DNA of 31,862 bases from Liminaster sp964567855 (GTDB lineage Bacteria; Bacteroidota; Bacteroidia; Bacteroidales; UBA3663): contig CAZMOE010000031.1 of assembly GCA_964567855.1 (NCBI GenBank), forward strand, positions 1 through 31,862. The letters run 5' to 3'. This document shows positions 5,256-15,300 of this stretch, piece by piece. Both the position numbers and the translations under genes were made by a program. Numbering within the stretch: position 1 is the first letter of the stretch; the number at the start of each line of letters is the position of its first letter. The notes beneath the pieces are model-generated. The model had not been told where the DNA came from. It saw only the letters and a program-made list of their open reading frames with translations, and made no database searches.

Positions 5256-7895
5256 TTACCGGAACGTGATGACGGGTTTCATCTCGGTGCCCGCCTCTTC
5301 GCAAGAGCAATCGGGCATGGTGACGACAATGGATTTCGCTTTTTTCTTTTTCAGTCCGCTTACTTTCAGCAGTTCTTCGCACAATTCATTTTCCAGATAG
5401 TTCTGGACTGCGCGTTTTAGCGGGCGTGCCCCATATTGTTTGTCATAACCTTTTTCGGCAAGGAAGTCTTTGGCCTCTTCTGTGATTTCAAGACGATAGC
5501 CGAGGGCCTCGATGCGATGATAGAAGTCTCTCAGTTCGATGTCGATGATCTTCCTGATGGCTGCTCGGTCGAGCTGTTCAAAGATGACGATGTCGTCGAT
5601 ACGGTTGAGGAACTCCGGCGAGAATGTCTTGTCGAGTGCCTTGGTGATGACACTGAGATTCTGCTGCTTGATGTGTTCCGCGTTACCGGTGTTGAAGCCG
5701 ACACCATTGCCGAACTCCTTCAGCTGACGGCTGCCGACGTTGCTGGTCATGATGATGATCGTATTTTTGAAATCTACACGCCTGTCGAGAGAGTCGGTGA
5801 GGTGTCCCTCGTCAAAGACTTGAAGAAGAAGGTTGAAGACGTCGGGATGCGCCTTTTCGATTTCATCGAACAGGATGACGGAGTAGGGATGCCGACGGAC
5901 GCGCTCGGTAAGTTGACCGCCTTCTTCGTATCCCACGTAGCCGGGAGGCGCTCCGATAAGGCGGCTGACGCTATATTTTTCCATGTATTCGCTCATATCG
6001 ATGCGGATGAGGCTTCCGTCGGTGGAGAAAAGCTCATTGGCCAACGTTTTGGCCAGATAAGTTTTGCCGACACCGGTGGGACCTAAGAAGAGGAACGTTC
6101 CGATGGGGCGGTTAGGATCTTTCAGCCCGATGCGGTTACGCTGGATGGCCTTGACGATTTTCTCGATGGCTTTGTCCTGGCCAATGATTTCGCCCTGCAG
6201 GGTCTTTTGCAGTGTCAGGAGCTTCTGGCTCTCGGAGGCGGCTACCTTTTGCACCGGGATGCCGCTCATGAGGGCGACGACCTTGGCAATGTCTTCATCG
6301 TTGACGACAAGGGGTGTATTTTTCTGATCGGCCTCCCAGTTTTTCTTCTTGTCGTTCAAGGTGTTTTCTTTTCTGCGTTGCTGGTCGCGGAAATCTGCAG
6401 CCTCTTCAAAGTTCTGGGCTTTGATGGCGTTGTCTTTTTGCGTCTTGATCTGTTCGATCTCTTTCTCAAGCATTTCGATTTCCGGCGGGATATGCGTGTT
6501 GATGAGATGCATGCGGGATCCGGCCTCATCCAAAGCGTCGATGGCCTTGTCGGGGAAGTTCCTGTCTGAGATGTAGCGGTCGGTCAGCATGACGCAGGCC
6601 TCCAGCGCCTCGTCGGTGAAGCGGACATTGTGATGTTCTTCGTAACGCTCTTTTATGTTATGAAGAATGTGCAGCGTGTCTTCTTTCGACGTCGGTTCTA
6701 CCATTACTTTCTGGAAGCGGCGTTCCAGGGCCCCGTCTTTTTCGATGCTTTTACGGAACTCGTCCAGCGTTGTGGCGCCGATACATTGTATCTCGCCGCG
6801 GCTGAGTGCCGGTTTCAGGATGTTGGCGGCATCCATAGTACCTTGTGTGCCGCCTGCACCGACGATGGTGTGGATTTCATCTACGAAGAGAATCACATCC
6901 TTGTTGTTGTGCAGTTCGGTCATGATCGCTTTCAGGCGTTCCTCGAACTGGCCGCGGTATTTCGTGCCGGCTACCAGCGCCGCCATATCCAGATTGACCA
7001 CGCGCTTGTTCAGCAACAGCCAGTTGACTTTTTTCTGAGCGATCCGGAGCGCAAGCCCTTCTACAATGGCGCTTTTGCCGACACCCGGTTCGCCGATGAG
7101 AATCGGATTGTTTTTTTTGCGACGCGAAAGGATCTGTACCAGACGTTCGATTTCTGCTTCGCGGCCTACCACGGGATCCAGTTTGCCCTCTTCGGCGGCT
7201 GCGGTCATATCGAAACCGAAGCTGTCGAGTACCGGCGTCGCGCTTTCTGGGGCCTGTGTTGCCGGCGTTGCTGTGACAAAATGTATCTTGCCGGAAGAAG
7301 GCGGGAACGGAGAGTCTTCATTTTCGTCTTCTTCGTCATCATCCATGTCAAGACCTGCAGTGAAGTCCTCCTGCATGTCTAATTGTGAAATCGGATTGCA
7401 CTTCACGGCCTGCTGGTAGAAGCTGGCATAGTTAATATTGTATTCCGACAGCAGACGGCTGACGAGACAATCTTCATTTTTGAGGATAGCCAGCAACAGA
7501 TGCCTTGCATCTATGACCGGACACTTCTGCATACGGCCCTCCAGGATGGAGTGTTTCAGAATGCGGTCCGCCTCTTTGGAAAGCCAGTAGATGGTGTTCT
7601 GTATACGGCCGTTTGTGTAGACCAGGATGCGGACGGCATCGGGGAAATCCGTTTTCGGGTCCGTATAGGTTTTCTGGGCAAGGGAATCTTTAAGCGCAGA
7701 TTTTATGGCTTCCAGATCTACACCTGCCTGTTTCAGGATTTCAATCGTGTCGCTGATTTTATCGTCAATCATGCCGAGCATAAAATGTTCCGGCATGAGG
7801 GTAAAACAATGATGTTGGTTTGCTTCCGTTTCACTGTGTCTGAGGATAGCTTTTATTTCATCGGAAAAATGATTATCCATCATGTCAATACTCAT
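5256..7895 (-). CDS. clpC: ATP-dependent Clp protease ATPase subunit ClpC
   Basis: An 879-aa Hsp100 unfoldase that feeds substrates to ClpP. Order: a double Clp-N domain (about 5-165); an acidic linker (about 183-195, with DDDEEDENED); AAA1 with Walker A GEPGVGKS (268-275) and Walker B LFVDE (336-340); a short coiled middle region with a UVR-like stretch (about 475-520), which separates ClpC from ClpA and from ClpB; AAA2 with GPTGVGKT (605-612) and ILFDEIE; and a VGF tripeptide (732-734) in the loop that docks on ClpP. The C-terminus has a Cys-containing tail past the D2 small domain. The start is ATG 7895; Met at 7883 is an alternative. It is monocistronic, with its own -7 box and strong terminator. 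ClpP is not in the window. Confidence 0.94.
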   Translation of the reverse strand: MSIDMMDNHFSDEIKAILRHSETEANQHHCFTLMPEHFMLGMIDDKISDTIEILKQAGVDLEAIKSALKDSLAQKTYTDPKTDFPDAVRILVYTNGRIQNTIYWLSKEADRILKHSILEGRMQKCPVIDARHLLLAILKNEDCLVSRLLSEYNINYASFYQQAVKCNPISQLDMQEDFTAGLDMDDDEEDENEDSPFPPSSGKIHFVTATPATQAPESATPVLDSFGFDMTAAAEEGKLDPVVGREAEIERLVQILSRRKKNNPILIGEPGVGKSAIVEGLALRIAQKKVNWLLLNKRVVNLDMAALVAGTKYRGQFEERLKAIMTELHNNKDVILFVDEIHTIVGAGGTQGTMDAANILKPALSRGEIQCIGATTLDEFRKSIEKDGALERRFQKVMVEPTSKEDTLHILHNIKERYEEHHNVRFTDEALEACVMLTDRYISDRNFPDKAIDALDEAGSRMHLINTHIPPEIEMLEKEIEQIKTQKDNAIKAQNFEEAADFRDQQRRKENTLNDKKKNWEADQKNTPLVVNDEDIAKVVALMSGIPVQKVAASESQKLLTLQKTLQGEIIGQDKAIEKIVKAIQRNRIGLKDPNRPIGTFLFLGPTGVGKTYLAKTLANELFSTDGSLIRIDMSEYMEKYSVSRLIGAPPGYVGYEEGGQLTERVRRHPYSVILFDEIEKAHPDVFNLLLQVFDEGHLTDSLDRRVDFKNTIIIMTSNVGSRQLKEFGNGVGFNTGNAEHIKQQNLSVITKALDKTFSPEFLNRIDDIVIFEQLDRAAIRKIIDIELRDFYHRIEALGYRLEITEEAKDFLAEKGYDKQYGARPLKRAVQNYLENELCEELLKVSGLKKKKAKSIVVTMPDCSCEEAGTEMKPVITFR

Positions 7896-7959
7896 AATTT
7901 TTATTCCTCCTTAGTTTTAGTTTTGGTTTATACGTAAAGATGGCCATCTTTTGGGATTG

Positions 7960-7967
7960 CAAAAATA
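7960..7967 (-). promoter_or_regulatory. -7 box of clpC
   Basis: Minus-strand TATTTTTG, 65 bases upstream of the clpC ATG, fits TAnnTTTG. No heat-shock operator (CIRCE-type inverted repeat) is visible in the divergent region. Confidence 0.4.
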
Positions 7968-8052
7968 GCGAAAACCTTTGATATTCCTCCCTATTTTAGA
8001 TATTTATTGAGAATTTAGACGCATAATGGGCCCGGATATAGATATTATTCAC

Positions 8053-8060
8053 TATTTTTG
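8053..8060 (+). promoter_or_regulatory. -7 box of the DUF1599 - tpiA operon
   Basis: TATTTTTG fits TAnnTTTG and overlaps the TTG start of a longer open frame, which supports translation starting downstream, at 8142 or 8169. Confidence 0.45.
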
Positions 8061-8141
8061 CCGAAATTTAGAGCCTTATCTGCATTTCTGGATGGGGAAT
8101 TTCCGCACCGCCAGTTCGGCAGTTGCAAGTGCGGAAACGTT

Positions 8142-8723
8142 ATGTTCAATGATAATCTGATTAAGGGAATGAGTACGGAAGAACAATTGAAGATCGTGGT
8201 CGGTTTGTGCCGGGATATGTTTACGAAAAAGACGCAGGATTACGGCGCTTCGTGGCGTATCATGCGTCCGGCATCGGTGACAGATCAGATTTATATCAAG
8301 GCGAACCGCATACGTTCGTTGCAAGTGAAAAAAGAGGCGAAAGTCAATGAGGGTATTTTCTCCGAGTTTGTCGCCATTGTCAATTATGGCATTATGGGGC
8401 TGATTCAGCTGGATTACGGTTATGCCGAGGCCGTGGATATGAAAGGGGAGCAGGTGATTGCCCTGTATGATCAATATATGGACAAGACTTTGCAGTTGCT
8501 TCAGGCTAAGAATCATGATTATGACGAGGCCTGGCGCCTGATGCGTGTCAGTTCTTACGTGGATCTGATTCTGATGAAGATCAACCGCACAAAAGAAATC
8601 GAGGACCACGGCGGGGAAACCCTGGTTTCGGAAGGCATTGATGCCAATTACATGGATATGGTCAATTATTCTTTGTTCGGATTGATAAAACTTTATTTTA
8701 AAGATGAAAGCAGGCACGCGTAA
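8142..8723 (+). CDS. DUF1599-family protein with internal duplication
   Basis: A 193-aa protein of a Bacteroidetes-conserved family (DUF1599; sometimes described as nucleotide-modification associated, function unproven). It is two copies of one ~85-aa unit. The first has QDYGASWRIMRP and VNEGIFSEFVAIVNYGIMGLIQL; the second has HDYDEAWRLMRV and VSEGIDANYMDMVNYSLFGLIKL. The spacing between the DYxxxWRxMR and VNYxxxGLI motifs is conserved. No signal peptide, so cytoplasmic. ATG 8142 is chosen; ATG 8169 (MSTEEQL) is also possible. It overlaps the next gene by 20 bases and heads an operon that also carries tpiA, the arrangement found in other Bacteroidales. Confidence 0.85.
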   Translation: MFNDNLIKGMSTEEQLKIVVGLCRDMFTKKTQDYGASWRIMRPASVTDQIYIKANRIRSLQVKKEAKVNEGIFSEFVAIVNYGIMGLIQLDYGYAEAVDMKGEQVIALYDQYMDKTLQLLQAKNHDYDEAWRLMRVSSYVDLILMKINRTKEIEDHGGETLVSEGIDANYMDMVNYSLFGLIKLYFKDESRHA

Positions 8724-9996
8724 CCGGCAGTTTTTCTTGAATATCTGCCAATGCCTGCTGGGGGGAGTGTTCATTTTCTCCGGAATAGTGAAATGTATCG
8801 ATCCGGCAGGGACGGCCATTAAACTGACGGATTATTTCCAGGTTTTTGGTTGGACATGGTTACAATCGTGGGCGATGCCGTTGTCGGTGTGCCTGTGTCT
8901 GGCGGAGTTTCTTATCGGAATCCATGTCTTTTTCGGAAGAAACCGGAAAGTGTTTCTGCCTGCATGCGCTTTGTTTATCTTCGTATTCACGTGTCTGACC
9001 TTATATATTGCGATCGAGAATCCGATCAGCGACTGCGGATGTTTCGGCGATGCCATTGTGCTGGACAACTGGACGACTTTCTACAAAAACCTGGTGCTTT
9101 GTTTCCTGACAGGAATCCTTTTATATAATATGAGAGGGATGGATCCGTTGTGGAGCAAAAGTATCTCTGCTTCCGCATTTAATTTGTATGCGGGATATAT
9201 ACTGCTGTTCGGTTCCTTTCTTTGTTGGTATGGTCTTTATCATCTTCCTCTGTTGGACTTCCGGCCTTTTAAGAGCGGTGTCAACATTCCGGAGGCCATG
9301 GGCATTGCCGTATCGGATGAGATGACCGAAGAATATTATGTCATTTATCAAAAGGATGGCATACAACAGGAGTTTTCGCTGGAGGCTCTGCCTGATGAAG
9401 ATTCCGGATGGGAATTTGTGGAGCAGAAAATCCGATCGATATCCGGAACCGGAGACCGTATATCGACCGAAAACAGCATTCATGATTTCTTCATAACCGA
9501 TGAGGACAATGATGATATTACTTATTCCCTGCTGGAGGAGCCATCGTACCTTTTCTTATTGATTTCACCCACTCTGGATAATTTTGGAGAGGATGATCTG
9601 AATCGGATTAGGGCTTTATCTGATTATGCGGCAGAATATGGATATCCGTTTTATCTGCTTACGGTCAATGAACCCGGACAACGTCGGCGCTGGAAGGAGA
9701 AAATGGCTATGGAGGTCCCTGCGGTGCATAGCGACGCTACGATCATGAAGACTATTGTGCGGGCGGATCCAGGCCTGCTGTTGCTGAAGAACGGAACGAT
9801 TTACTGGAAGAAAAACTGGAGGGATGTGGAGGTGGAAGAACTGCTCTCTTCTGGCATGTTAGAGAATCAAACCTACGGGCAAAAAGTTATAATCAATGAA
9901 AAAATGAGGATTTCTTTCTTGTTGGTTTTGCTGTTTGCGCCGATTGCTTTACTTTTGCTGTATAAACGATATAAACTATCCATAAAAACTAATTAA
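8704..9996 (+). CDS. BT_3928-like membrane protein (MauE/DoxX-type domain plus periplasmic domain)
   Basis: A 430-aa protein. The N-terminal ~190 residues hold about five hydrophobic segments with the MauE/DoxX-like motif DCGCFGDAI, a Cys-Gly-Cys pair linked to thiol-redox or methylamine-utilisation membrane proteins. A soluble region of about 190 residues follows. It resembles a thioredoxin-like fold (YLFLLISPTLDNF, then YPFYLLTVN, then DPGLLLLKNGTIYWKK), but has no CxxC. A last membrane helix (ISFLLVLLFAPIALLLLY) and a basic tail close the protein. The ATG lies inside the DUF1599 gene and the stop is immediately before tpiA, so the three genes are tightly coupled. The redox role is inferred from family resemblance; partner and substrate are unknown. 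Confidence 0.8.
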   Translation: MKAGTRNRQFFLNICQCLLGGVFIFSGIVKCIDPAGTAIKLTDYFQVFGWTWLQSWAMPLSVCLCLAEFLIGIHVFFGRNRKVFLPACALFIFVFTCLTLYIAIENPISDCGCFGDAIVLDNWTTFYKNLVLCFLTGILLYNMRGMDPLWSKSISASAFNLYAGYILLFGSFLCWYGLYHLPLLDFRPFKSGVNIPEAMGIAVSDEMTEEYYVIYQKDGIQQEFSLEALPDEDSGWEFVEQKIRSISGTGDRISTENSIHDFFITDEDNDDITYSLLEEPSYLFLLISPTLDNFGEDDLNRIRALSDYAAEYGYPFYLLTVNEPGQRRRWKEKMAMEVPAVHSDATIMKTIVRADPGLLLLKNGTIYWKKNWRDVEVEELLSSGMLENQTYGQKVIINEKMRISFLLVLLFAPIALLLLYKRYKLSIKTN

Positions 9997-9997
9997 A

Positions 9998-10753
9998 ATG
10001 AGAAAGAAAATTGTTGCCGGTAACTGGAAGATGAATACCACTCTTCAGGAAGGCTTGGCTTTGGCAAAAGATTTGAATGCAGCTTTGGCTGGTAAAGAGG
10101 TAAATTGCGACGTTGTTATCTGTACGCCGTTTATTTCTCTAGCCTCTATTTGTGCGGCTATCGATACGGAGAAGATCGGTGTCGGAGCAGAAAACTGCGC
10201 AGATCATGTTTCCGGAGCATATACCGGCGAGATTTCAGCAGACATGGTTGCCTCAACGGGTGCCAAATACGTTATCTTGGGACACTCTGAACGTCGTCAG
10301 TATTATGGCGAAATCAATGAAACTTTGACCACGAAGGTCGGTTTGGCATTGGCAGCCGGACTTACTCCCATTTTCTGTGTGGGTGAGATGAAAGAAGAGC
10401 GTGTAAATAACACTTATAAGGAAGTTATCGAGGGTCAGATGAAAGCCGTTTACGGTCTTTCAGCAGAAGATTTCTCAAAACTGGTGATCGCTTACGAACC
10501 GGTGTGGGCTATTGGTACCGGCCTGACCGCATCTGCCGAGCAGGCGGAAGAGGTTCACGCTTTCATCCGCAAAAGCATTGAAAATGTGTATGGAAAGGAA
10601 GTCGCCGACAATACTTCCATCCTCTACGGCGGTAGCTGCAAGGGTAGCAATGCTCCCGAACTTTTTGCCCAGCCGGACATTGATGGTGGCCTGATCGGTG
10701 GCGCAGCATTGAAGGTGGATACTTTCATGCCTATTATTGAAGCTTTTAAATAA
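9998..10753 (+). CDS. tpiA: Triosephosphate isomerase
   Basis: A 251-aa TIM-barrel enzyme that interconverts dihydroxyacetone phosphate and glyceraldehyde 3-phosphate in glycolysis and gluconeogenesis. Catalytic residues are present: Asn9 and Lys11 in GNWKMN, His96 in LGHSERR, and Glu167 in AYEPVWAIGTG, which also starts the mobile loop. Phosphate-binding glycines are at YGGS and LIGGAAL near the C-terminus. Length is normal. It follows the preceding gene after a single base and ends before a strong terminator. Confidence 0.98.
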   Translation: MRKKIVAGNWKMNTTLQEGLALAKDLNAALAGKEVNCDVVICTPFISLASICAAIDTEKIGVGAENCADHVSGAYTGEISADMVASTGAKYVILGHSERRQYYGEINETLTTKVGLALAAGLTPIFCVGEMKEERVNNTYKEVIEGQMKAVYGLSAEDFSKLVIAYEPVWAIGTGLTASAEQAEEVHAFIRKSIENVYGKEVADNTSILYGGSCKGSNAPELFAQPDIDGGLIGGAALKVDTFMPIIEAFK

Positions 10754-10770
10754 TTCTATAAAACAGATAA

Positions 10771-10806
10771 ACAATAGAATCCGGGAACCCGGATCTATTG
10801 TTTTTT
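10771..10806 (+). terminator. Terminator after tpiA
   Basis: ACAATAG and ATCCGGG pair with CCCGGAT and TATTGT around a two-base loop, followed by TTTTTT. It lies directly in front of the SPOR-gene ATG, so downstream genes rely on readthrough or on an undetected promoter. Confidence 0.85.
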
Positions 10807-10815
10807 ATTTTGCTT

Positions 10816-11322
10816 ATGGGCATAAGAAAACTCTTTTTTACATGTTGGGGGCTATCCCTTGGAATGGCGGCTCATGCCTTTGAACCGGTCATGCAGTCCG
10901 ATTCTTCACAGATTTCGATATTGGAACATTTGCAGGAGACCGGGCGTATTTCTATCGCACAGGATGACCGTTTGTCCAACTTACTTGGGCATTCTCTGGA
11001 TGTGCGCCGCAATGTAAAAACGATGAGGGGAGAAAATTCGGACCGCATTGTCTCTTCCGGGTTCCGCATTCGCGTTTTTTCCGGTAACAATCAAAATGAG
11101 TCCAAAAAAAGGGCCTATGATCTGGGGATGGAGATAGGAGAGAAGTTCCCGGAGCTGGAAACTTACGTGGTATTCAGAACTCCGAACTGGCGCCTGACCG
11201 TAGGGAATTTCCGCACATCGGAAGAGGCTTATGCCGCACTGCGCGAGTTGAAGAAAGAATTTCCTGTTTGGGGAAGAGAAATGTTTATCATCAAAGATGA
11301 AATAGAATTGCCGCTGGAATAG
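10816..11322 (+). CDS. Exported SPOR-domain protein
   Basis: A 168-aa protein starting MGIRKLFFTCWGL with a signal peptide ending near AHAFEP. The C-terminal half (about residues 75-160) is a SPOR domain, with the opening strand FRIRVFSGNNQ, a helix KKRAYDLGMEI, and WRLTVGNFRTSEEAYAAL before a last strand. SPOR domains bind denuded glycan strands of peptidoglycan at division sites, so a periplasmic cell-wall role is likely. I chose ATG 10816; an in-frame TTG at 10798 lies in the terminator stem. It is followed 18 bases later by folE, as in other Bacteroidales. Confidence 0.87.
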   Translation: MGIRKLFFTCWGLSLGMAAHAFEPVMQSDSSQISILEHLQETGRISIAQDDRLSNLLGHSLDVRRNVKTMRGENSDRIVSSGFRIRVFSGNNQNESKKRAYDLGMEIGEKFPELETYVVFRTPNWRLTVGNFRTSEEAYAALRELKKEFPVWGREMFIIKDEIELPLE

Positions 11323-11340
11323 CCGACCACGTAATATATA

Positions 11341-11916
11341 ATGAGATCCATGGAAGAAGACAAGATAAAAGAACTTTCGGAACACACTCGCAGCGTGTTG
11401 GAAACCTTAGGAGAGGATGTCTCTCGGGAGGGATTGTTGAAAACTCCGGAACGGGTTGCGAAGTCGTTGTTGTTCTTGACGCGCGGATATAAGGAAGATC
11501 CGGTGAATGTACTGAAATCGGCGATGTTCCGTGAAGATTATCGTCAGATGGTCATTGTGAAAGATATCGATTTCTATTCTTTGTGTGAACATCACATGCT
11601 CCCGTTCTTTGGAAAAGTTCATGTCGCTTACATTCCCAATAAATATGTGGTGGGATTAAGCAAAATTCCGCGTATTGTGGAGATCTTTGCCCGCCGTCTG
11701 CAAATTCAGGAACGCCTGACTATGCAGATCAAGGATTGTATTCAGGAGACTTTACATCCTTTAGGGGTAATGGTAGTCATTGAGGCGTCGCATCTTTGCA
11801 TGCAGATGAGAGGTGTGGAGAAAATGAACACAATGACCATGACTTCTGATTTCACAGGGGCGTTTACCGACATCAAGACACGGGAAGAGTTTTTGAATTT
11901 AATATCCAAACACTGA
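11341..11916 (+). CDS. folE: GTP cyclohydrolase I
   Basis: A 191-aa enzyme that opens GTP to 7,8-dihydroneopterin triphosphate, the first step of tetrahydrofolate synthesis. The zinc ligands are visible: Cys82 and His85 in YSLCEHHMLPF and Cys153 in HLCMQMRGV. The family signature SREGLLKTPERVAKSL lies near the N-terminus and KMNTMTMTSDFTG near the C-terminus. The start is ATG 11341 or ATG 11350. The stop overlaps the folK-like ATG by one base, so translation is coupled and both act in pterin metabolism. Confidence 0.97.
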   Translation: MRSMEEDKIKELSEHTRSVLETLGEDVSREGLLKTPERVAKSLLFLTRGYKEDPVNVLKSAMFREDYRQMVIVKDIDFYSLCEHHMLPFFGKVHVAYIPNKYVVGLSKIPRIVEIFARRLQIQERLTMQIKDCIQETLHPLGVMVVIEASHLCMQMRGVEKMNTMTMTSDFTGAFTDIKTREEFLNLISKH

Positions 11917-12305
11917 TGTCGGCTGTCACGGTGCTGCTTTCATTAGGCAGCAATTTGTCTTATGAGAGGGCTACTGCGATAATTCATCAGATCCGGTCGT
12001 TGCTGCCAGCCTTTTTTGAGGAAATACGTTTTTCTTCTGTATATCGGACTCCTAATGAGGGTAAGAGTGGCCTGGAGCCATATACAAATTGTGTCGCAGT
12101 TGGAAAAACGGTACTTTCTTTGGAAGAGTTGGAAGCAAAATTCAAGTCTATAGAGGTCCGATTCGGCCGGACACCTGCAACCCGTAGCACGGGAATTGTA
12201 CCCATTGATATCGATCTGGTGCGATATGGTTCGGAGATTGTCCGGTTGCGGAATTTAGAGATGAATTATATGAAAATCGGTATGGCGGAGTTAGAAAGAT
12301 CCTGA
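11916..12305 (+). CDS. folK: Short HPPK-like protein (dihydropterin pyrophosphokinase)
   Basis: A 129-aa protein with LSLGSN (9-13) at the N-terminus, YRTP, and GRTPATR followed by PIDIDLVRYG (Asp98 and Asp100, the metal-binding DxD). This is the core of 6-hydroxymethyl-7,8-dihydropterin pyrophosphokinase, which makes the diphosphate used for dihydropteroate. Usual FolK proteins run to about 150-170 residues and end with a P-H-P...R motif. Here the chain stops about 30 residues early and that last helix is missing. It may be a lineage-specific short form or a weakened copy; the frame is clean with no obvious shift. Coupling to folE supports a pterin role. Confidence 0.75.
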   Translation: MSAVTVLLSLGSNLSYERATAIIHQIRSLLPAFFEEIRFSSVYRTPNEGKSGLEPYTNCVAVGKTVLSLEELEAKFKSIEVRFGRTPATRSTGIVPIDIDLVRYGSEIVRLRNLEMNYMKIGMAELERS

Positions 12306-12353
12306 TCTCGTAAAAGAGAGAGCGTTCTTTTCCGTCATTTGTAATATTTAATA

Positions 12354-15300
12354 ATGAAAACCATGAGAAATCATTTATTGCCGGTCTTTTGCTTGTCAAT
12401 AGCAGCTTTTAATCCGGCAACGGAGAATACCCTGGCACAGCAATTGTTCACATCTAACGAGGCCCTTTCGGCCTCCCAGCTTACACAGCCCCGGCCTTTG
12501 AATTACTGGCCGGATGGAGGGGCTATTGTCTGTGTAAACGGAAACAATCGTTTTACCCGTGCGCTTTATGGCGGCAGTTCCGCGTTCCGGCTGGAGACAT
12601 CGGATTATCCGGAATTCGGTCTGTTCATGCCTTACATGGGGGGAAATATCCTGATTGATGAGATTCGTATTCAGGGAGAGGGCGCTTCTTCCATTGAACC
12701 TCTTTTTCTGAGTTCCGGAGAAACCGATGTCGTTGCCCGGTACGAAAACGGATGTCGTGTATATGAATTCGAGTTGCCCCAGCGTTTTCGCAAGAATCCG
12801 GCAGAGGTTGCCGTCATTCGTATTTGCGCTTCTGCATTAGATCATTATGATGCAGCTGTCTTTGAAATCAAGTCCTGTGCCAATGTGAAATCCGGAGTGG
12901 AACTGATTGTCCGCTACGGGGCTGCCGATAATGCATCGTTTAGCCGTAACGGCGATATGGGTGTTGACCGGAAAGATTGTTTCGATTTTACGCTGGCAAG
13001 ATGCCGGGATAATGTATATCGAATCGACGGACCGACGTTTTATTTGAATTATGGGCAGAAGAGTAAGAAAGGTGAGCGTGAAATGTGCGGTGTTTTTTCG
13101 CATGATACTCAATTGGAGATTATCCGGAGCGAACTGGAGCCGGGAATTATGGTCGATTATCTGAACGCGCATGTCAATCTTGTTTCTGAGACTTCGGAAT
13201 CGGCCGTCCGTCACTTCCTGATGGGGCATCCTTCTGCATTATCGGCATTGGATGATGCGGCTCGGAAAGCCACCGGCCTGAAAAAAAAGGATCTCCAAAG
13301 CGGTTTTATATCTCACACAGAGATAAAGGATCCGAAAGACAGGCATTTGGCAATGGCTGTAGAGAACGGTATCCGAACGGCAAAAGAAAAATCCATGTCC
13401 GTAATCATCGAAACGCCAGATCCGGTCATGAATACCTTAGGAAGTTCCATTTCTATGGCAGCCGATGGAATTTGGGGCAGTGACGGGGTATGGCAACATG
13501 GCGCTATCGGTTGGCGTATGCCACTTCCCGGTTGGCGGGCTGCTTATACCGGCGATGTGATGGGATGGCATGACCGTGCCCGTGTGCATTTCAATAATTA
13601 TGCCGCCTCCCAGTTGGTGGATGTTGCTGTCGATCCGAAGTTGCCGATGATGGACAGTTCACGGAATCTTGCCCGCGGTCTGGAAAAGATCGGTACGTCC
13701 ATGTATAGCGAAGGATATATCTGCCGTTTCCCGAATAATGCGACGAAAGTGAATCATTACGATATGAATCTCGTCTATATAGATGAGCTATTGTGGCATT
13801 TCAATTGGACGGGAGACTGGGCCTATGTTTATGAACTGTGGCCGGTTCTGCAGCGCCATCTCGATTGGGAAAAGCGCAACTTCGATCCGGACAATGATTG
13901 TCTCTATGACGCTTATTGTTGCATCTGGGCAAGCGACGGCCTCTATTACAGCGGTGGAGCCGTGACCCATTCGTCAGCCTACAACCATCGGGCCAATGCC
14001 ATGGCGTCTATGATTGCCCGGCATTTTGCCGAAACCGGCTCTTATGAGAAAGACGGTAAAACAATTCCGTTAAGCAGCGAGGAGATCGCCGCTTTCAGCA
14101 ACGCCGCAGAGAAATACGGTAAAGAGGCGCAAGGGATATTATCGGCTCTTAACCGTCGCTTATGGATGGAGGAAGAGGGTGTCTGGGCGGAATCGCAAGA
14201 TGCTTTAGGGTTGAAACGTCTGCATCGTCGGCCGGCCTTGTGGACGGTATATCATGCAATCGACAGCGATGTTGCCACTCCCCGGCAGGCCGACAGGGCC
14301 ATGTCCTATGTCGACGCTAACATTCCGCATATCCCGGTTCGTGCCGATATGGCAAAAAGTGCGATCTCTTCTGCTGTTTCGGCGAGAAATCCGGAGATTG
14401 CAGCGGGTGCGAAGTCGCTGCTGGAGGATATTGCTGCCAACGATTATGCTACTGTTGCGACAACCTCCTGGCAGCCTTACGGATGGAGTATCAACAATGT
14501 AGCCCATGCGGAAGCAGCGCATACGGCGCTGGCCTATTGGCAGGCCGGCCGTAATGACGATGGCTATCGGCTTTTCAAGAGCATTGTTCTCGATGCTATG
14601 TATCTGGGAGCAAGCCCCGGAAATTATGGACAGATTTCCTTCTACGATGCCGCACGTTCCGAATGTTACCGTGATTTTGGCGATCCTGTCGGAATCATGT
14701 CCCGTACCATCGTCCAGGGTCTTTTCGGTGTCCGTCCAGAACGTTTGAACCGACGGATCCATATTGTCCCCGGATTTCCGAACGGCTGGGAGCATGCCCG
14801 TATCGCTACGTCCGACTATGAATTTTCTATGCAGAAGCATTCCGGGGCTTCCAGCACCACCGATTGGACTTATCGGAATGCGAAAGGTTTTGAGACCGAT
14901 ACGCTGATTTTGACCGTAAAAGCCGAATATGCCGGCATCAAGGCTGTAACGGTCAATGGTAAGACGCTGACCGGCAAATATGGCTCATACAGCATTGTCG
15001 AGGATGGTGCCGGAAACCCGATGCTGGAGATGAAGATCAATTCCGGTGCTGTGGCAAAGAAAAATAAACGTGCGTCCGATTATCAGACCTCTTATTCCAT
15101 CCGGACGACATGGGAAGGTGCCGGATATGAAAAAAGCGGGCCTTCCTCCCGTCCTGAGATTCTGAAAGATGAACTGGGCAGTTTGCGGATGGCCGATTTC
15201 GGCGATGTCGATACTCTGCGTCTTGAAACCGTCGATTTGTCGGCTTATTATAATATGGATGTGAATCATTTATTCCATCAGCAATATCTCTCTCCGCGCT

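Noticed and set aside
5436..7419. Several long plus-strand open frames opposite clpC.
   Set aside because: They are shadows of the GC-biased clpC gene; none has a start context or domain.
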